Shown in pieces: positions 1 through 14,887 of a DNA stretch of 64,000 nucleotides (positions are counted from its first letter, which is position 1; each line of letters starts with the position of its first letter). Made by a program: the position numbers and the translations under genes. The notes beneath the pieces were generated by a model. The model ran no database searches. It had not been told where the DNA came from and was given only the letters and a program-made list of their open reading frames with translations. Source of the stretch: Holacanthus passer (lineage: Eukaryota > Chordata > Actinopteri > Pomacanthidae). The DNA lies in NCBI GenBank assembly GCA_025331565.1, contig JAFREQ010000012.1, positions 9,786,501 through 9,850,500 on the forward strand, in the 5' to 3' direction.

Positions 1-184
1 CAGTATAGAAGTCCTGTAGGTATTATTCAAAATAATGAATTGTCCTGCAGGACTCTTAAGGGTTTAAGGTTTGTGTTCTCATTGTAAAGCACTTTGGTTT
101 AAAGTACATGCTTAATCACCATATATTTGAGTAAAATGTAAAATAACATTTGACCGGATATCGACATTAGTTTTTAATACTCAC

Positions 185-3100
185 TGAGTCGTAGAATTCA
201 TACAGGTTGGTTAGGATGTCTAGCTGGGCCTTCCTCCTCTCCACTCTGCTTAAGATGGAGCCCAGATGTTGCTTAAAGTCAAGGAGAACAGAACCTGGAA
301 GGGAATCTGGAGACTCTTTCACGAGCTGCAGGCCATGTCTCTGCTGGTGCTGCCAGGTAGAAAGATAAAATGCATCAATTTAGCACTGTCTGCTGAAAAT
401 TATACATAAGAGTTGGTCCACCTTCAATGTGGTAAAAAAAAAAAAGTGATGTTATTTACCACTGACTCCTCCAGAAACTGCTCCAAGCTCTCTCTCATCT
501 CTTTAATTTTGGCCGCAGACAGAGTTAGCGATTCCAAAGGTGTGAGTTGCTTCTCTCCCTCGACACTGAACCAGAGTTTTATCTGCAAAGAGGCATTGTT
601 TATTGATTATCTCATTTTGTCCAAGGTGAAGAAAAGCAGCACAGATGACAATGTCAAGAGTGAAACAGTCTAATCTAACCTGTTGCGTTTGCTCCTCAAA
701 CGTGCGCACCTCCAGCAGGCTCTCTAACTCTTTCTGAGACTTGTTGGAAAGGATCACAAGCTTATGGACTTCTTCATCTACTTGGTTGTACAGTGCGTTC
801 AACGTGTCAACAGCATCTCTAAGTGAACAAAGAAAACAATAACAGGGCAAAACAGGAAAAGTTTATTTCATTATCACCACAGGTTTTACCCATATTGACC
901 TTTCTCATGTGGTTGAGAGTCAACCCTGCAGTACCTGTAGTTTTCATTCTCACAGGCCTCTTCCTTCCTGATGCGGGCGAGGACAGTGCCTCCTTCTAGA
1001 CGCAGCCTGTTTAGACGGGTGTCATCTAGCACACACTTCATGAGATGCCTCTGCTGTTCCATCACCTCAGACACCTCCTGAATTAAACATACGCAGTGAT
1101 AAATAAAAGTGGGTTTCATCACAAATGAAGTGAAATATTTGCTTTATTGCAAACTCAAAACAAAATCCTGGTTATTGATCTCAACAAGCACAAAGATCAT
1201 GAAGGTTAACCATAAAACAAACTCCTGATCTGTTTACTCAAGTTAGGAGGAAAGAGGCCGGCAGAGAGCTATTGTGTGTCAGTGGAGACACATAAATCAG
1301 AAGGCCAGACGGCCTGCAGGGGGTTGGCTCTGACCTTAGAGGTCTTCAGGTTGCCGCTGTTGCTCAGTGTGCTGATAGACTCCTGAAGGGAGGAGATGGC
1401 TGCGCTGCAACTGCTGGCAAATGGTTCAATTTTCTGTGAGAGAGAGAGAGAGAGGAAGAGATGGAAAGAGTTTATTAAAACTAGCAAAGTTGAAGCATCA
1501 GTAATTACTGGAGCCTCTCGCCATTCTTAAAAATCTGCAGGAGAGAGTCAAAAATTGGCCCCATCCCTGCCTGGAATGTGAGGGGTTAATTCAAGGAAAG
1601 CAATATTTCCATATCTTAAACTGATGTAACGTAACTCTGCCACCCAACAAGTAATATAATTGGAGCATCTAACAGTGTGAACTGAAAAAAAATGTCTTTG
1701 AAAGGGATCCCCACCCTTGCAAGCCCTGAAGTAAGTTTACATATGTTTATCATGTTGGCTGCAGTCCAGCCACCTCCGTCGCACCCACCTGCCTGAAGTG
1801 GATCCAGTGGTTGTGGTCGTAGTGGAAAGCGCCCTCCAGGTCTCTTGTGAGCTGGGTTTGGTCAATGTGCTTCAGCAGGGCTTTCAGAGATGACAGCGTC
1901 TCAGTCTGTGGCGAGAAAAACACAAACTCACACACTCCCATCTCAGTTTGAGAGTCTGCCGTCCTGCTTCAAAGCTACAGTGACATTAACTAGCCACATG
2001 CCAATTCCTGCTCACCCCCAATCTGTGTCATCATGGCCTACAGCTACGAGATTAGACAGGAATTCATTGTATCTCAATCCAGTAACACATAGGCTCATCA
2101 AAGCTGAATTCTTGCAAATCCCTTATGAAATCTTCTTTGATCTGAAATATGAATCTGTCACTTTATTTGAAATAACTCTAATCCAACTGATGATAAGAGT
2201 TTTTATTTACCTGTACATTGATGTCTCTCTCAGATTTGGCTGCTGCCTCCTTGTCCACCAGGAACAGAACTGAGTAAAGTGCATTTGGTACTAATGCCTG
2301 AAAAAAAACATGCACAAGGAATTTTTATAGTCACTTAAAATGAAGAAAATAAATTACAACACATGTAGATTTTTTTTAAAGGAACAGAAATGCATCTTTA
2401 AAGTGACTTCTAATGTACGTGTTGTGGTTTACAGAATGATCGTCCTCACATCAGTAAGAAACTCATCATCATAACATGATGATATGTCTCTTGCGAGTCG
2501 GCTGCAGCCAGCCCGCTCCCAGCGTGTGGTTAAAAACAGACAAGTAAGCACAGGCTTCTCCTCAAGAGCCCTGAGGCCAGCCTTTTCAGAAAAATGTCTT
2601 GGAACTGCACTCACTACTAATTCAAAGGTGCGCCTCTTTAAAAAAACCAAACTGTGTCAGAGACTGAGAGGTCCAACAATAAGAAACGTGTAAGGAATTC
2701 CATAGTGTAATAACTCTGAGAGACATAGTATTGCAGCTCAGACGACGACAAAGGTTTAGCAGGGCCAGAAAAATTTTTTGGGCGTGTGTTGAAGGATAAT
2801 TACATATTTTCCACTGTGGACTCACCTGCAATTCAGACAGAGATGACAACAGAGCTGGAACAGGCTGCTGCCTCCTGCTGTCTATTACAACCGACAGACC
2901 TTGATCACGCCTTTCCTTCCTGAAAACCAAAGCATTACAGTCAGTGTACTTTCTGAGTCAGACAATTGTTTGCATGTAATATCAGAATACATTACATTTA
3001 TTATATTAGAGATTGGTATAGTTTGATAAATGAGGAACACCTGACACACAATTCTGTAACATGAGTTTTGTTCAAGTTCAACTATTTAAATTACACAATT

Positions 3101-6100
3101 AAACGTATGATCAAATAATGTTTAATCTAAAAATATTGCTTTTCCATTCATCTCTAAGCTCTAAATAACAGCAGGAACATAATGAATGGGACAGTAGTCG
3201 TGTTCACCTCAGGGGTAAGGGACAGGTGTGAAAGTTACTGGAATTATTCTTCAAAAAAAAAACCCTGAGTATGCGTGACTTACCGCAGTGTGGAGTAGTA
3301 GTAGCCCAATAAACAGGTGAGGTCACTGACCGTGCAACTCTCACCAGCCCACACCTGAGCTCTCGTGCACACCTGCAGCACTGCCCTCCCACTGCGATCT
3401 CTGTTTCCTGGAAGAAAGAAGGCCAGCAGGGGATCAACGCTCACACTCACATGTCTACTATCACTTCTAGGTCAGGAATGTTTAAGCTTCAGGCGGAATC
3501 ATCATGGTAAAGTTAATCTCTAAGTGGGACAAGAAACTAATGTTGGTGAGAGCAAAAAAAGAGTTAAAAGTTTCTTCTTTTAACAATAGCCTGATGAAAG
3601 AACATCCTATTTAGTTTTTCATAGTACAAAATTATCCAGAATTAACATATATTATAAAAGCTCAAAATTCACATGAACTCATTTTAGGAAGAGACCTGTT
3701 GCTATTAATAAGTAATGCAAATATGTTCTTTCACTGTTAAATGATGTCAATCTTTAAAAGAACTGAAATGCATCCATAAATGAGATCAAGGACTTTTTTA
3801 AAAATTACACAAAAGAGCTCGTTTGTATTTTAAATGTAAGTTCAAGCACATTTATGTAATGTAATGTAAGCACATTTTTAAGTGAGTGAAATATGACAAA
3901 CACACAGTGCAAGACTACTGTCAATTGCACATACAGATACCTGCAAGCTGTTGGGTCAATATAAAAGCAGCTAATATCGTCTGTGTCACTCATCACCTAC
4001 CTGGCATGATCACAGCACCCGATGTGAGCAGTTCTTGATTGACCTCTGACACCAGCCTGGGGAGGGCTGAGTCACTCTCATAGGAAGAGTTCGGTACTGA
4101 AGCCAGCCTGATGGCCGTCCCATTGGCTGCTTTAGGACTGTGCGACTCCTCTCCACTCTGCCTCCGCCTGCTCTCACCACTGATGTCATCACGCTGTCCT
4201 GTAGAAATAATTATAAATAGTGAGCACAAATCTGGTAGATTATCTAAATGGTATTTACTGAGCAACAATTGCACAAAAATACAGTACAAGCAATAGAAAT
4301 TAGATGCTTCCTTTCACCTCAATACTTTTTTCACCTGCTCGTAATACCCTATGAAACAAGTGTTTATTAGTGGTGTGCTCTAGTAGTGAGTTCACACTGA
4401 CTCATCATGGAGACCAGGTGTTTAGTCAGTCAGCCTGACTCATGGGTAACTCTGGCATTTTCAGACTCTCATATCTCCACATCTTCCACTTCAGCCTTCC
4501 ATACCTCCGGGCTCCGTTTAAGGGAATGCTGCTGCTGATTTTCCCAAGTGGTACCGCAGTTTATAAACTTGATCTTGTTCCTGAGGCGGTGAAACAGCAT
4601 GCAAATCTTCACACACAGAGCATATCTCTGTAGACCTACCTGAATACTTCACTGTGCTTTGCCCAGGAAGAATGAGGATCAAATGGATAATCAATTTGTT
4701 GACCAACATTAATGGGCAAAAAATGTGATAACTGATCCATCATTTCATTTTTCAGGTTTAAATACCAAAAAAAAAATGTTTTAGCATCTCTAATGCAAAG
4801 CTTTTCTCTGTTATACTTGATCTTAAAACTGGTTATTTTGGGGTGTTGAACTTTTGGTCAGACAAAGCAACACATCTAAATATGTCATTTGGACTCTTGG
4901 AAATCAGAACTTGAATTTTCTTTAATATTTTCTGTAACTTTCTAGACCAAACGAATAATCGATTAAAATAACTGGATATAGTTATTGGACAACTAAATAA
5001 CCAATAGTTGCAGTGCTAGTATAAAGACAGGAAAAGGCAGCTACAAAAAAACAACATTCGATTTGTAGTAACTTGAAAGTGTGACAGCTCTTCTCCGTTT
5101 TGGTTGCCATGTTTGCAGCTACCTGTTTGCCTGTTTGCAGAGGTTGGACCAGGCCACACCTGGGCCTGCTGGGGCCCATGTTTATAAGACTACAGCGGCA
5201 AGATCTCTACCCACACACCCCTGAAATGTGGCATTTCTGTTGGGTTTCTCTTGTTGGATTTAGCATTTGCTGATAAGCACTAAACACAAAGTATATCTAA
5301 GTCTGATGGGAATGTCAATAGTTTTGCAGGTATTTGTTATTTGGATTTATCCTCTACAGAACATATTTCAGTCTGGACCAGTCACAAACTAGGTCCTTTC
5401 AAAACTTCAGTCATGCAAACATTAACAGGCTCGAAAATATACATGAAACTTTGATAGGCCATCACTTAACTAACTCTGCCAATTTATCTGTGATTGTAAA
5501 TCTGCGTCTGATGGATACCTGTTGTGTGTTGTCTTTTTAAACAGTTTGAGGCCTCTTGTATTGTCCTGCTCTGTTGTGTGACAGTAAACCCTCCCAGCTC
5601 AGCCTCTATTGTCTTCAAACAGTCGGTGCATTTCCTGTGCGACTGTGAGGCCAGGCTTGTGTTTGCTGCATGTTTCCTAAATTGCTTTGTTTTCAGAGGA
5701 AGTGACAAATGTAGAGCAAAGCCTCCTGAGTATTGTCCTGTGTGAAAGTCTCTTTTTTGTGTCGTCTGCTTGACACATTTTTCAGCTGTCACAGAGGCTA
5801 AATCCACACTGGTTGCTGTTTGTAGCGACTGATCACATACGGCACATACGGGGTTTTCTGGCTCATATCAGGAGTAATTCAACCCTTGAGGCGTGTTTTT
5901 TCACAGTGGTGTGAGTTAGTGCAAGTTAGGGCTTGTGTTTCTGGCCTGAATGGACTCTCCAAAGACACAAGCACAGTTTGAAAGGCTTTTTTTTTCGTGG
6001 ATCCCCAGTGGCTGATTGATTCACAAAGGAAACTTTTGTAAATGAGGGAACCCATCTGGGATCAGTGCAGCCCCCAGCCCCAATAACACTGTAGGGTCAT

Positions 6101-9100
6101 CTCATTGTGGGATGCTGGGGTCCCTGTGGTTGGTTTACAGGGTTTACAGGATCCTTTGTTGCCTTTGAAATGCCGTTGTGGGAAACCTGCTTTGCAACAT
6201 CTGAAATACAATCTCCTCTGAGGTAATCTCAGGAACGCAACTGTGATGTGATTTAACTGCTGTATTTCTGCTGAGTGGTGCGCATTTAAAACATTTAAAT
6301 GAACATATATGTGATCACATTTATTTAAAAATTCAATACTAAAAACCTTAACTATGGCCTGGCTCAGTCAGTTTTCACCTCACATTTCAATTCACGGAAG
6401 AATGTGTGTTTTCTAAAAACAGTATGAATCCCTAGGTGGTACCCTCACATCATTGGTTTCCTGATTTACCCTGTGTGAACCAACACACACACATAAACAG
6501 ACTGGCAGTGGTAAAGAAAACACAGGGCTGTGACTGAAGTTGTGTTTCCAGGGTAGGGCCATACCTGTCATCTGAACGTGCCAAAGAATACACAGGGGCT
6601 TTGAAAAGCAATCTGTCACCAATGACGGTGTTAATGCTTTGGAGTTATGAGCTGTCTCAACTCCTACAACTGCAGCCACCTGATGAACTGTTGTAACCAG
6701 TCCTGCTGCAGGGTACGATTACACACCCTGGTGAGAAACCATCATTATCTTGCTATTAAGAGTGAAACTTGCCTTTCACACCCTCAGGTTGTACTATTTG
6801 ATGAGGGAGAAATAATGAGTCATGGATTGTAATGATGACCAAAACAATGTTGGAGGAAAACAAATATTTCAATACTCATAGAATAGAAGTTTAAGGGTCT
6901 ATAAAAGAGCATATTGCTATGGCAAAATCAATTTCTTTAAACATATATTTTTAAAATAGTTTCCATTATCCAGATTTTAATCATACTTAACTTACATACT
7001 TTAATATACTGTATAGTGGAGGAGGAAGTACTAAGATCCTTTGCTTAAAAGATAAGGCTGGTATTATTCTATATTTTTCTTATTGTCAGCAAATCCCAGT
7101 ACAAACCAAAACCAACAATACGTTAAGTCTCTCAATACTTTCTGACTTCCCTGCTCTGTTTGTGGCACTCAGCCCAAAGCCGACTCATTCCTACTGAACA
7201 CATAAATCTTAAAGAAAATGTGCTATAAATAAGTATAGTTTCAATCTCCAAAAACAGCTGGACACTGTAGTTTTAAGCAAATGTTGCTCAAACAGGAGAA
7301 AACACTGCATTTATTGGGGACTATTTTTAGCTGCAGATAAATATACATTTTGGTGCTTTGGTGGTGATTATTTATAGCAGCAGCATGGTGGATATGCGGT
7401 AAACCACAGTGTCCATGTTCAGTGTGATGAAGGAACATGTCATCCTGCATATCAGTGTCTCTCATAAGCTATATCGGGCTACACAGGTAACACTTGCTTT
7501 CATCAGGTATTTGTCCGTATTATGATTAACAGTAACAGTAAAGTGCAGCATCACATACCTGACTCCTCTTTGCTGCTTCTCCTCTCAGAACCAGGAAAAG
7601 CTGCCTCAACATCCAGCTTCCCGAAACGAAGAGCGTAGCCATTCATCAGCTTTTTGGGGGAGATGCTGACTGAGCCTCCAGAAGACGATCGCTCCCGGTG
7701 GCCTTTAACCTGGCCCGCCTTGTTAGTCCTCTCCAGCGACTTTGAACGTCTTTCTGCCCGTCTCTCTGCACTCCTCAGCCCCCTCTGTAAGTAAAGTAAA
7801 GGTGTGCTGGGCCTGGAGTCATCACCGCTGAGCCAGCCCCGGCTAACCAACCTCCGAGATAAGAGTTCTCTGGAGGAGGTCCGGGTGTCGGGGCTGCTGC
7901 CTGGTGTCACCACCCTCTCTCTGAGGCCAGAACTGTGCTCTGGGCTTTCCTCCAGGATGGATTCAGAGCTGGACCCAAGGCTCATGGGGTTTTGCAGTGC
8001 CTCCATGTAAGATTTCCTGAAAAGTCTCCTGCTCTCAAAGGCTACAGAGTCCCTCGGAAGACGGCGTCGAAGGCCTGGGTTACTGAGGTCCGTACTGAAA
8101 GAGAGCATCTTGGACGCTGGTCCTCTCTCTCTCCCACCACTGTCCTCATTCTCTTGTCCTAGCCCGCACTCTTCAGGTGATCTTTCGATTTTAATAATGG
8201 GCGTAGTGATGTCCTGTGTGCTGACGCTGTGGGTCTCGCTGCTGGGGTCCATGTGGTTTCTGTTTGGGGAGGTGGGCTCAGAGAAGATGGAGTCAGCTCC
8301 CTGAGAGTGCAGGGACTCTCTGGAGCTGCGGTGGCTGTCCAGAGTCCCTGTGGATCCGCTGGTGCTGCAGGTGCTGAGATGGCCGCGGAAGCCACCTCTG
8401 CTGCAGCGCGCTTGCATGATGGCGTCCGAAGTGCTGCTGACGAAGAGCGGGTTGACCACGTTCTTCCACGGCGTCCTGTACACGGCCGTACCAGTGGTGA
8501 GCAGACAGTTTTGGAGTGGGTGCAGGTTTCGGTCACGTGTTACATTCTGCAAGAACTCAGCTGTGAAGACGCTGCCATACATGCCCTCTGCGATCGGGAT
8601 TTCTGTAATGGCCTGCCCGCTGGCTGACAAACATTTTATTACGAGTTTGGCAGCCTTGTGGCCTAAAGGAACTATTTGCAGGTAGAAGTCTCCTTGCTTT
8701 AGTCTCACTTTGTGCAGAGGGGCGAGCTGCAGGACGACTTTCTCATGGATGCAGAGAGGCCACCCCTCATGATAGAAGAGCAATCCTCTGAACCTCACCT
8801 GAAAGAAAACACAGAAGTCAATACCCACTCGCATAAAAGATTATGATCATGTGTGTTACGGCTCAGCTGCGGTACGGCTTGCATCATTTCGACTGACATC
8901 TGCAAAGCTGTGTTCAAACACATGTTTAACTTTAATGGAGAGGCAAGATGTTTTCATTGGATGCACGAGGATGAATCACTGTCAGCGATCATTCGAGTAA
9001 AGAGGAAAACCTGTCTGATCAGGCCTAGTTTCGCAGCAACCACAACACAAATCTTCTAAAAAATACAGACCCCAAGAGCAAAGACGCTGTGCTTAAGGGT

Positions 9101-12100
9101 TGGCTTTTTTCATCTCCTGTGAATGTCAAGGCAAAGACTGAGGCTGTGATCTTCCTCTGAAGCCTCTCATATTGCCTGCAATACAAAGACTCTCATGCAC
9201 GGCAGGCTGCTCTCAGGGGCGAGGCTTAGGTGAAACTATTCTATGGCTATCGTCACAGTGTAATCACAGCACAGATGAATACAGAGGAATAAAGTTTCAG
9301 CGCTTTGCTTGTAGAACCCCAACCCACAGCAATCAAAGCTTGTGAGAGAGAATACTGAATTTCACTTTGGGCCCAAGAGTCCTCGGCAGCCTCTCAAACA
9401 GACCACAGTTTGCCTCTGTTTCCCTATTCAGAGAAAGATGGCTGCTGTTCAGCTTGTTTTCAGAACAATAATCAACTCTGTCTCAGTCCTGATGCTCCCT
9501 CTTCCCACTCGGCAAAGATATTCACACTCAGCAGCCTTGTTGTTTGTCACAACAACATTTTGTCAGGCTTATCTTTCAAGATGTTTATTATTATACGTTT
9601 GAAGTGTTTAGGGAAGCACAAGAGTTGACATGGCCCGACACACAGAATTTTTTTTTTTCTAAACCTTTTATTTACAAAAGCTTTAAGTTCAAAAATGAGA
9701 TGTCACTCAACAGCAAAAAACCAGAGGGTAAATCAGGTAAATCTCTGACTATATTGTAAATAAATCACAGCAGGCATTAATGGATTCCTCGACTTAACCT
9801 CAGGTGCCACATCCATCAACAACTCACACAGGTTTCTTGTTGGATGATCTGCAGGATCCTCTTGGCAGGAAGCAAGAAGTCAATGAGGCAGCGGAGGCCG
9901 TCTCCTCTGTACTGCCTTTCCACCACGCTGAAGAGCTGCCACAGGACGGTGGCAGCGGTGGCACTGAAGGGTCGGTACAGGCCCGACAAGGTGCTCTGGA
10001 TACAGTTGTCCAGAGACTCAGCGTCCTGAGGGGAAAAATAGAGGTGGATCAGGTTGGATATCTTTCATCAGGTGAAGCTCGCGCCAAATATGTTATGATA
10101 ACAGGAAAGGTAGAAGCCACATCAAAGGCAAAACATGAGAAGATATGCTGCATGGATGTGGGAGTCTAGACCAGTGGTTCCCAACCTTTGAAAACCCCTT
10201 AAAACAAAGCAATGTCTACCAGTCACAGGTTATGGCCTTGGTCAACAAGACAATGATTTTTCCCTCTCAGAATGTTTCAATTAAGGATTTTGAGACACAT
10301 GAAGTAGTAAAAGTATCCAGCATTTCACAAGAAAAAAGGAAAAAATTTGAGAAAGCAAAAATAAGGATACAGATTTATAAGGATTTGCTTGAAATGCAAA
10401 GAGGTTACATTTATACAAGACTAGGAATCTACAGTCACACTAGCTCTGTGAGTCTGTACATAGGCACAGTGGTGCTTTGAGCTAAATGCTAACGTTTGGC
10501 ATCCTAACATGCTCACAATGACAATGCTAACATGCTGGTGTTTCAAACTGACACATGATTCATCCTCTGGGACCCATGAATGTCTGCACAAGATTTCACT
10601 GTGATCCATTCAATAGTTCTTGAGAGACAGTCTGGCTGCTTGCATGGCTAAAAATATTAAACAAATGTTGCACAACTTCAACTAAATAACAAGGCATATG
10701 CCTACTGGTCATGTATTTCAACTACATAAACAAAAGGTTGCATATGCACATGAGCACTGAGCATGATCCCACTTAGCCAGACAGTCAGGAAGTTTGAAAA
10801 TGACAGGAAATGTCAGCCATGATGGTCTTTCCATCTGAGAGAGGGGAAACACCTGGTGAAAGTGACGTCACTGTCAGCGGACACAAACAGCAGAACTGGA
10901 AAGTCCAGACTGGACTCCAGTTGCGGCCGGGATGGTGCAACATTACCCACTAATAACAAACCATGTCATCGCTGACTATGATCTGACCCTGACACGACCC
11001 GGACCGCCATCACCTGTCCCCAGCAGAACAGATGACATGCCCCACACTGTTTGTTACAACTTGTCTGGGGATGAGATGGCACATTTGGGATTAGAGCAGT
11101 CCTGGATGAGGTTGACCTGGTCTTGTAGTCATGTTCACGGCTCAGGCTGTGACCTTCCTCCCAGCAGTCCGAGCCAAGGCCAAACATCCCTCGGCTATCT
11201 GCCCTTCCCGAATGGAACACAACAGTGGAATAGAGACATCTGTGTCCAATGATAACCACACAGACAGAAAGCAATGCCAGGGAAAGTCCCGCACTATGAC
11301 AACTGTCTACCATACTGAAGAACGTGGGGGTTGAAGATGCAGCTCCTCACAGCTTCACTTTAATGTCCATGCTGCATTTACATGACAATAAAAGTGTGTA
11401 AAAAAAACGATGCCTAGAAATGAAGAGATCGCCTGAGCTCTGGTGAACTGAGCCTGTCAGACAGCCCGTGTTTCACTCTTTGTAGGATCTGTCCTGTTGA
11501 TCTAAGCAGCTCAGCACCATCAATTAGAGGAGAGTGAGTACAGTTCAGTGCATTGGTACACATGCCACGACTCTACTACAAGGCGCTCATTGTGCACTCC
11601 GCCTCTCTAAGTGGTATGTGCTGTACAGTGTTGGTGCCCCGAAACAAAACGCCCACCTCCATTAGCAGTCAGCCTGCTTTTAGCCAGACAAAAATGTCTC
11701 TGAGCATTAGTCACTGTTGCACCCGGGAGGAGAAGAATAACATGGCGTTTTATTGGAGGAAAGCTAACAATGGGAGGAAAGCCCTCACTACACAGTTAGG
11801 ACAGACCAGCAAGTTTCTCTTCAGGTTCCCAAGGCAGAAAAAAAACAGTAGCAGTGACAGGGATGGTGTTTTGAAGAACAATTACTCAACATAGCAGAGG
11901 CTTGAGTTGAACGATGAATCAAACACGATTGAACCTGTTGAACTGGAGTGATAATCCAGTGCTACAACATGGACACAAAAGCTGCCCTTACCTGAACAAT
12001 GGCTGCAAAACACAGTGCTTACATTCAGGTGGCAAATATACATTTAATCATCACCCTGGAGATAATAGACATAAGGTGCAACATGTAAAGCTTTCCATTG

Positions 12101-14836
12101 TCAGGAAGCATGGGAAGCTTTGTGTCACCTGGCCTGTGGGAGACATATCTGCATGTCTCAGCAGAACGACTGAGCTTAGCCACCAGGGCTGAGCTTCCCA
12201 TCCGCTCTGAGCCACAGAGGAATGCAGTGTGTATGGTTGTGTATGTCTAGTCTCAAACCCTCAGACCAGGACAGGAGCACATTGGGAAGTCCCACCCTTT
12301 CTGATGCCAGGTCTTTGTAAGCAGCCGCCCGTGTGATGGAGGACTGAGGTGGTAATTAATGGCTTCGAGCTCCAGGTGGGACACTTTTGTCTGCGCCGTC
12401 AGTGAACCAGCTGTTCGGAAAGGTGCACAGAGCTGGTGTGTCGGCTCAATGAAACATAGCAGCTTTTACTATTAAGGTACGGCAGAGTTTGAGGTGGGAA
12501 CAGATATTTACTTACAATGTAAGTAAAAGTTTGTAAGCCTTGAAAAACTGTTTTTAGCTGATCAAGTAAATTATATAAGAGGCATTAAATATACCATGGG
12601 CAATGTTTAAGTAAGTAGAGCATGTGTCAGACTGAAAAGTGGAAGAAGAACTAAACAGAACTAAAGTCAGAGGAATAGAAAGAGAGAAGGGGTGCATCCC
12701 AGAGAAAGAAGGAGTGAGAGACCTACAGAGAGAGAGAGTGAGCGAGAGGTGGTCACTGACACATTTAGTGGGTCAGGGACACAAAAGGCGCTGCCTACCA
12801 GGCCTCCAGTGGAGCATGAAGCCACCAGGGGAGTGTAACAGGAGAGCCCTGGAGCCCCCATACAGGCTGCTCACTAACCAACCTACTAACAGCCTCAAAG
12901 GCAGCGAGCTGACAAAGGCCACAGGTTGCTCAGACCTGCCCCGCCGCCAGGTGCCAGGACGCCAACAAAAGAGCCTGGTGAGACCTCAGCATCGAGCCTG
13001 CAGTTTGATTCAGCTTTTGATCTGCACCAATAGAAATCCTATCTTATGAGAGAGGGACGGGCAAGGAGAGGGGCTCTGATATAAAGTCAGACGAAATGGC
13101 TGAACACTGGACTAATAACAAACCCAGGAGCATAACCCTTAATAGTTATATCACATAACCAAGTAATGTTACTAAATAATTCCAAAGATCTCTGATAAAA
13201 ATATTTATCTACTAAATTGAATCAGTGCAGTTTGCAGATCTTTTATCTTGTCTCTTAACAAGTGCCTTAACTGAAGATGCCTGCATCTCAGTATCAAACT
13301 GAATTGCACTTGACACACACACATATGCTGCCACAGAAACACACAAAGAAACTCCATCTGTGTATGAACACTACAGAGCACATTCCTCAGTGGGCCACAG
13401 CTCAATATTAGAATGGCATTGTGAAAAGACACTTTAGTAAATGTTATAATGTTATCTCAGCAGATAAACTTTAACCCCCGAGAAGCCCACACTGACTGTG
13501 CGACAAACACAGCTGGGTCTGTGAGGTGACAGCGAGATCAACAATCGTGGAAGTCTGGAGGTGATAAACTGGCCCACCCACTTGTCTAAAGCAAAAGTTA
13601 CTATTTTTAAGTTCCCTTAAAATTCCTATGGTTTGACTGTAATGTAACAACTAAGAGAAACATATCTGCTTATCATCGGGCAATAGGACGAATTGTTAAG
13701 TGGAAGGCCTCATTTTTCAAGCTGGGCCATTTAAATGCATCACACAAAACAAAAAGATGCAAAGCTAAATAAGACAAACTGAAATTGTGCACTATTGGGG
13801 TACTGGGTACAATTTTACAGATTCCCACACTGCTTATCAGAAAGATTTGATTCATGAAGTCAGCAAGCAACTAATGACTTTGTCCTACAGGATGTAAACA
13901 ACATTGACAGGATATTGTTCCTCAGCAGCCCTGACGGACCTCGCTGATCACATGGATAGATGTTGTACTGTATATAACACACACGTACACGCACGCACGC
14001 GCGCGCGCACACACACACACACACACATTACTGATTCGGCCTTTGCATAACAGAAAACCCAACAAGAAGACAAAAAGTGAATGGAGGTCCTTCAACCAAT
14101 CAGAGCAGTGACAGAGGAGACAAAGGAGGCTAACAAAGTCTGCTGATACCTCTGAAGGGTAAATATAGCATGAGTGCATACCAAAACAAGTGGGAGGATG
14201 ATAAAGGAAACTCACTTATCAGAGAGGATACAAACTTGTGTATTTCACTGACCCCAAAAATGATAAATTGCAGGTTCGTCAAATCTTGTTTTCATTCTTT
14301 TTTTTTTTTGCAGATAAAATCTACACAGCTAAAATACATCGATCGATTCTTGATTATTTGAAATATGTTGCATTTATGAATTCTGGTCTTCAATTCCAGC
14401 ATTAAGCTCCCTGTCAAGACTGAAGACCTAATTTGTTTTTAATCACTGTAGAGATGCACTGAATTAATTCGCAATTGTCATTCAGCAGATGGAGAACACG
14501 TTGAAGGGCCATCAGTGAAGAATTACTCTCCCAGTGCCCTTCAAAGTGAACACAGAGTACTACACACAGGCAAATATCTGAGTTCGGCAGACAAGGTTCT
14601 GGCGAGAATGCAAACATTTACACATCGACTGTGACTTACTGGAAAAAACAAAAAAAAAAGGCATGAAATAATAGAAGCTAAATAAAAATATACCAAGCAA
14701 TAATAAAATGCAAGATGTATAAAATGTATAATGCACATATATAAAGTTAGCTGATATGTTTTGACTAAAGAGCAAGAAGTCAAAATATCATCTGTCTACG
14801 AGCTGCGACAAAAACATCCATCCCCTGAATGTGCAC

Positions 14837-14887
<51 letters not shown>

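Larger units (their letters stand above)
4199..7558. other. plekhg4b intron 3, mostly repeats
   Basis: The interval between the large exon 3 and exon 4 contains no exon I can support. It carries an inverted copy of a dispersed fish repeat (4675-5022), a fragment of a second family (5256-5385) and a short fragment of a third (7013-7068). The ORFs in it are short and match nothing I recognise. Confidence 0.6.

Noticed and set aside
8159..8685. Open frames on both strands overlapping plekhg4b exon 3.
   Set aside because: They are shadows of the long, GC-rich coding exon 7559-8798, whose own frame matches the PLEKHG4/4B family.
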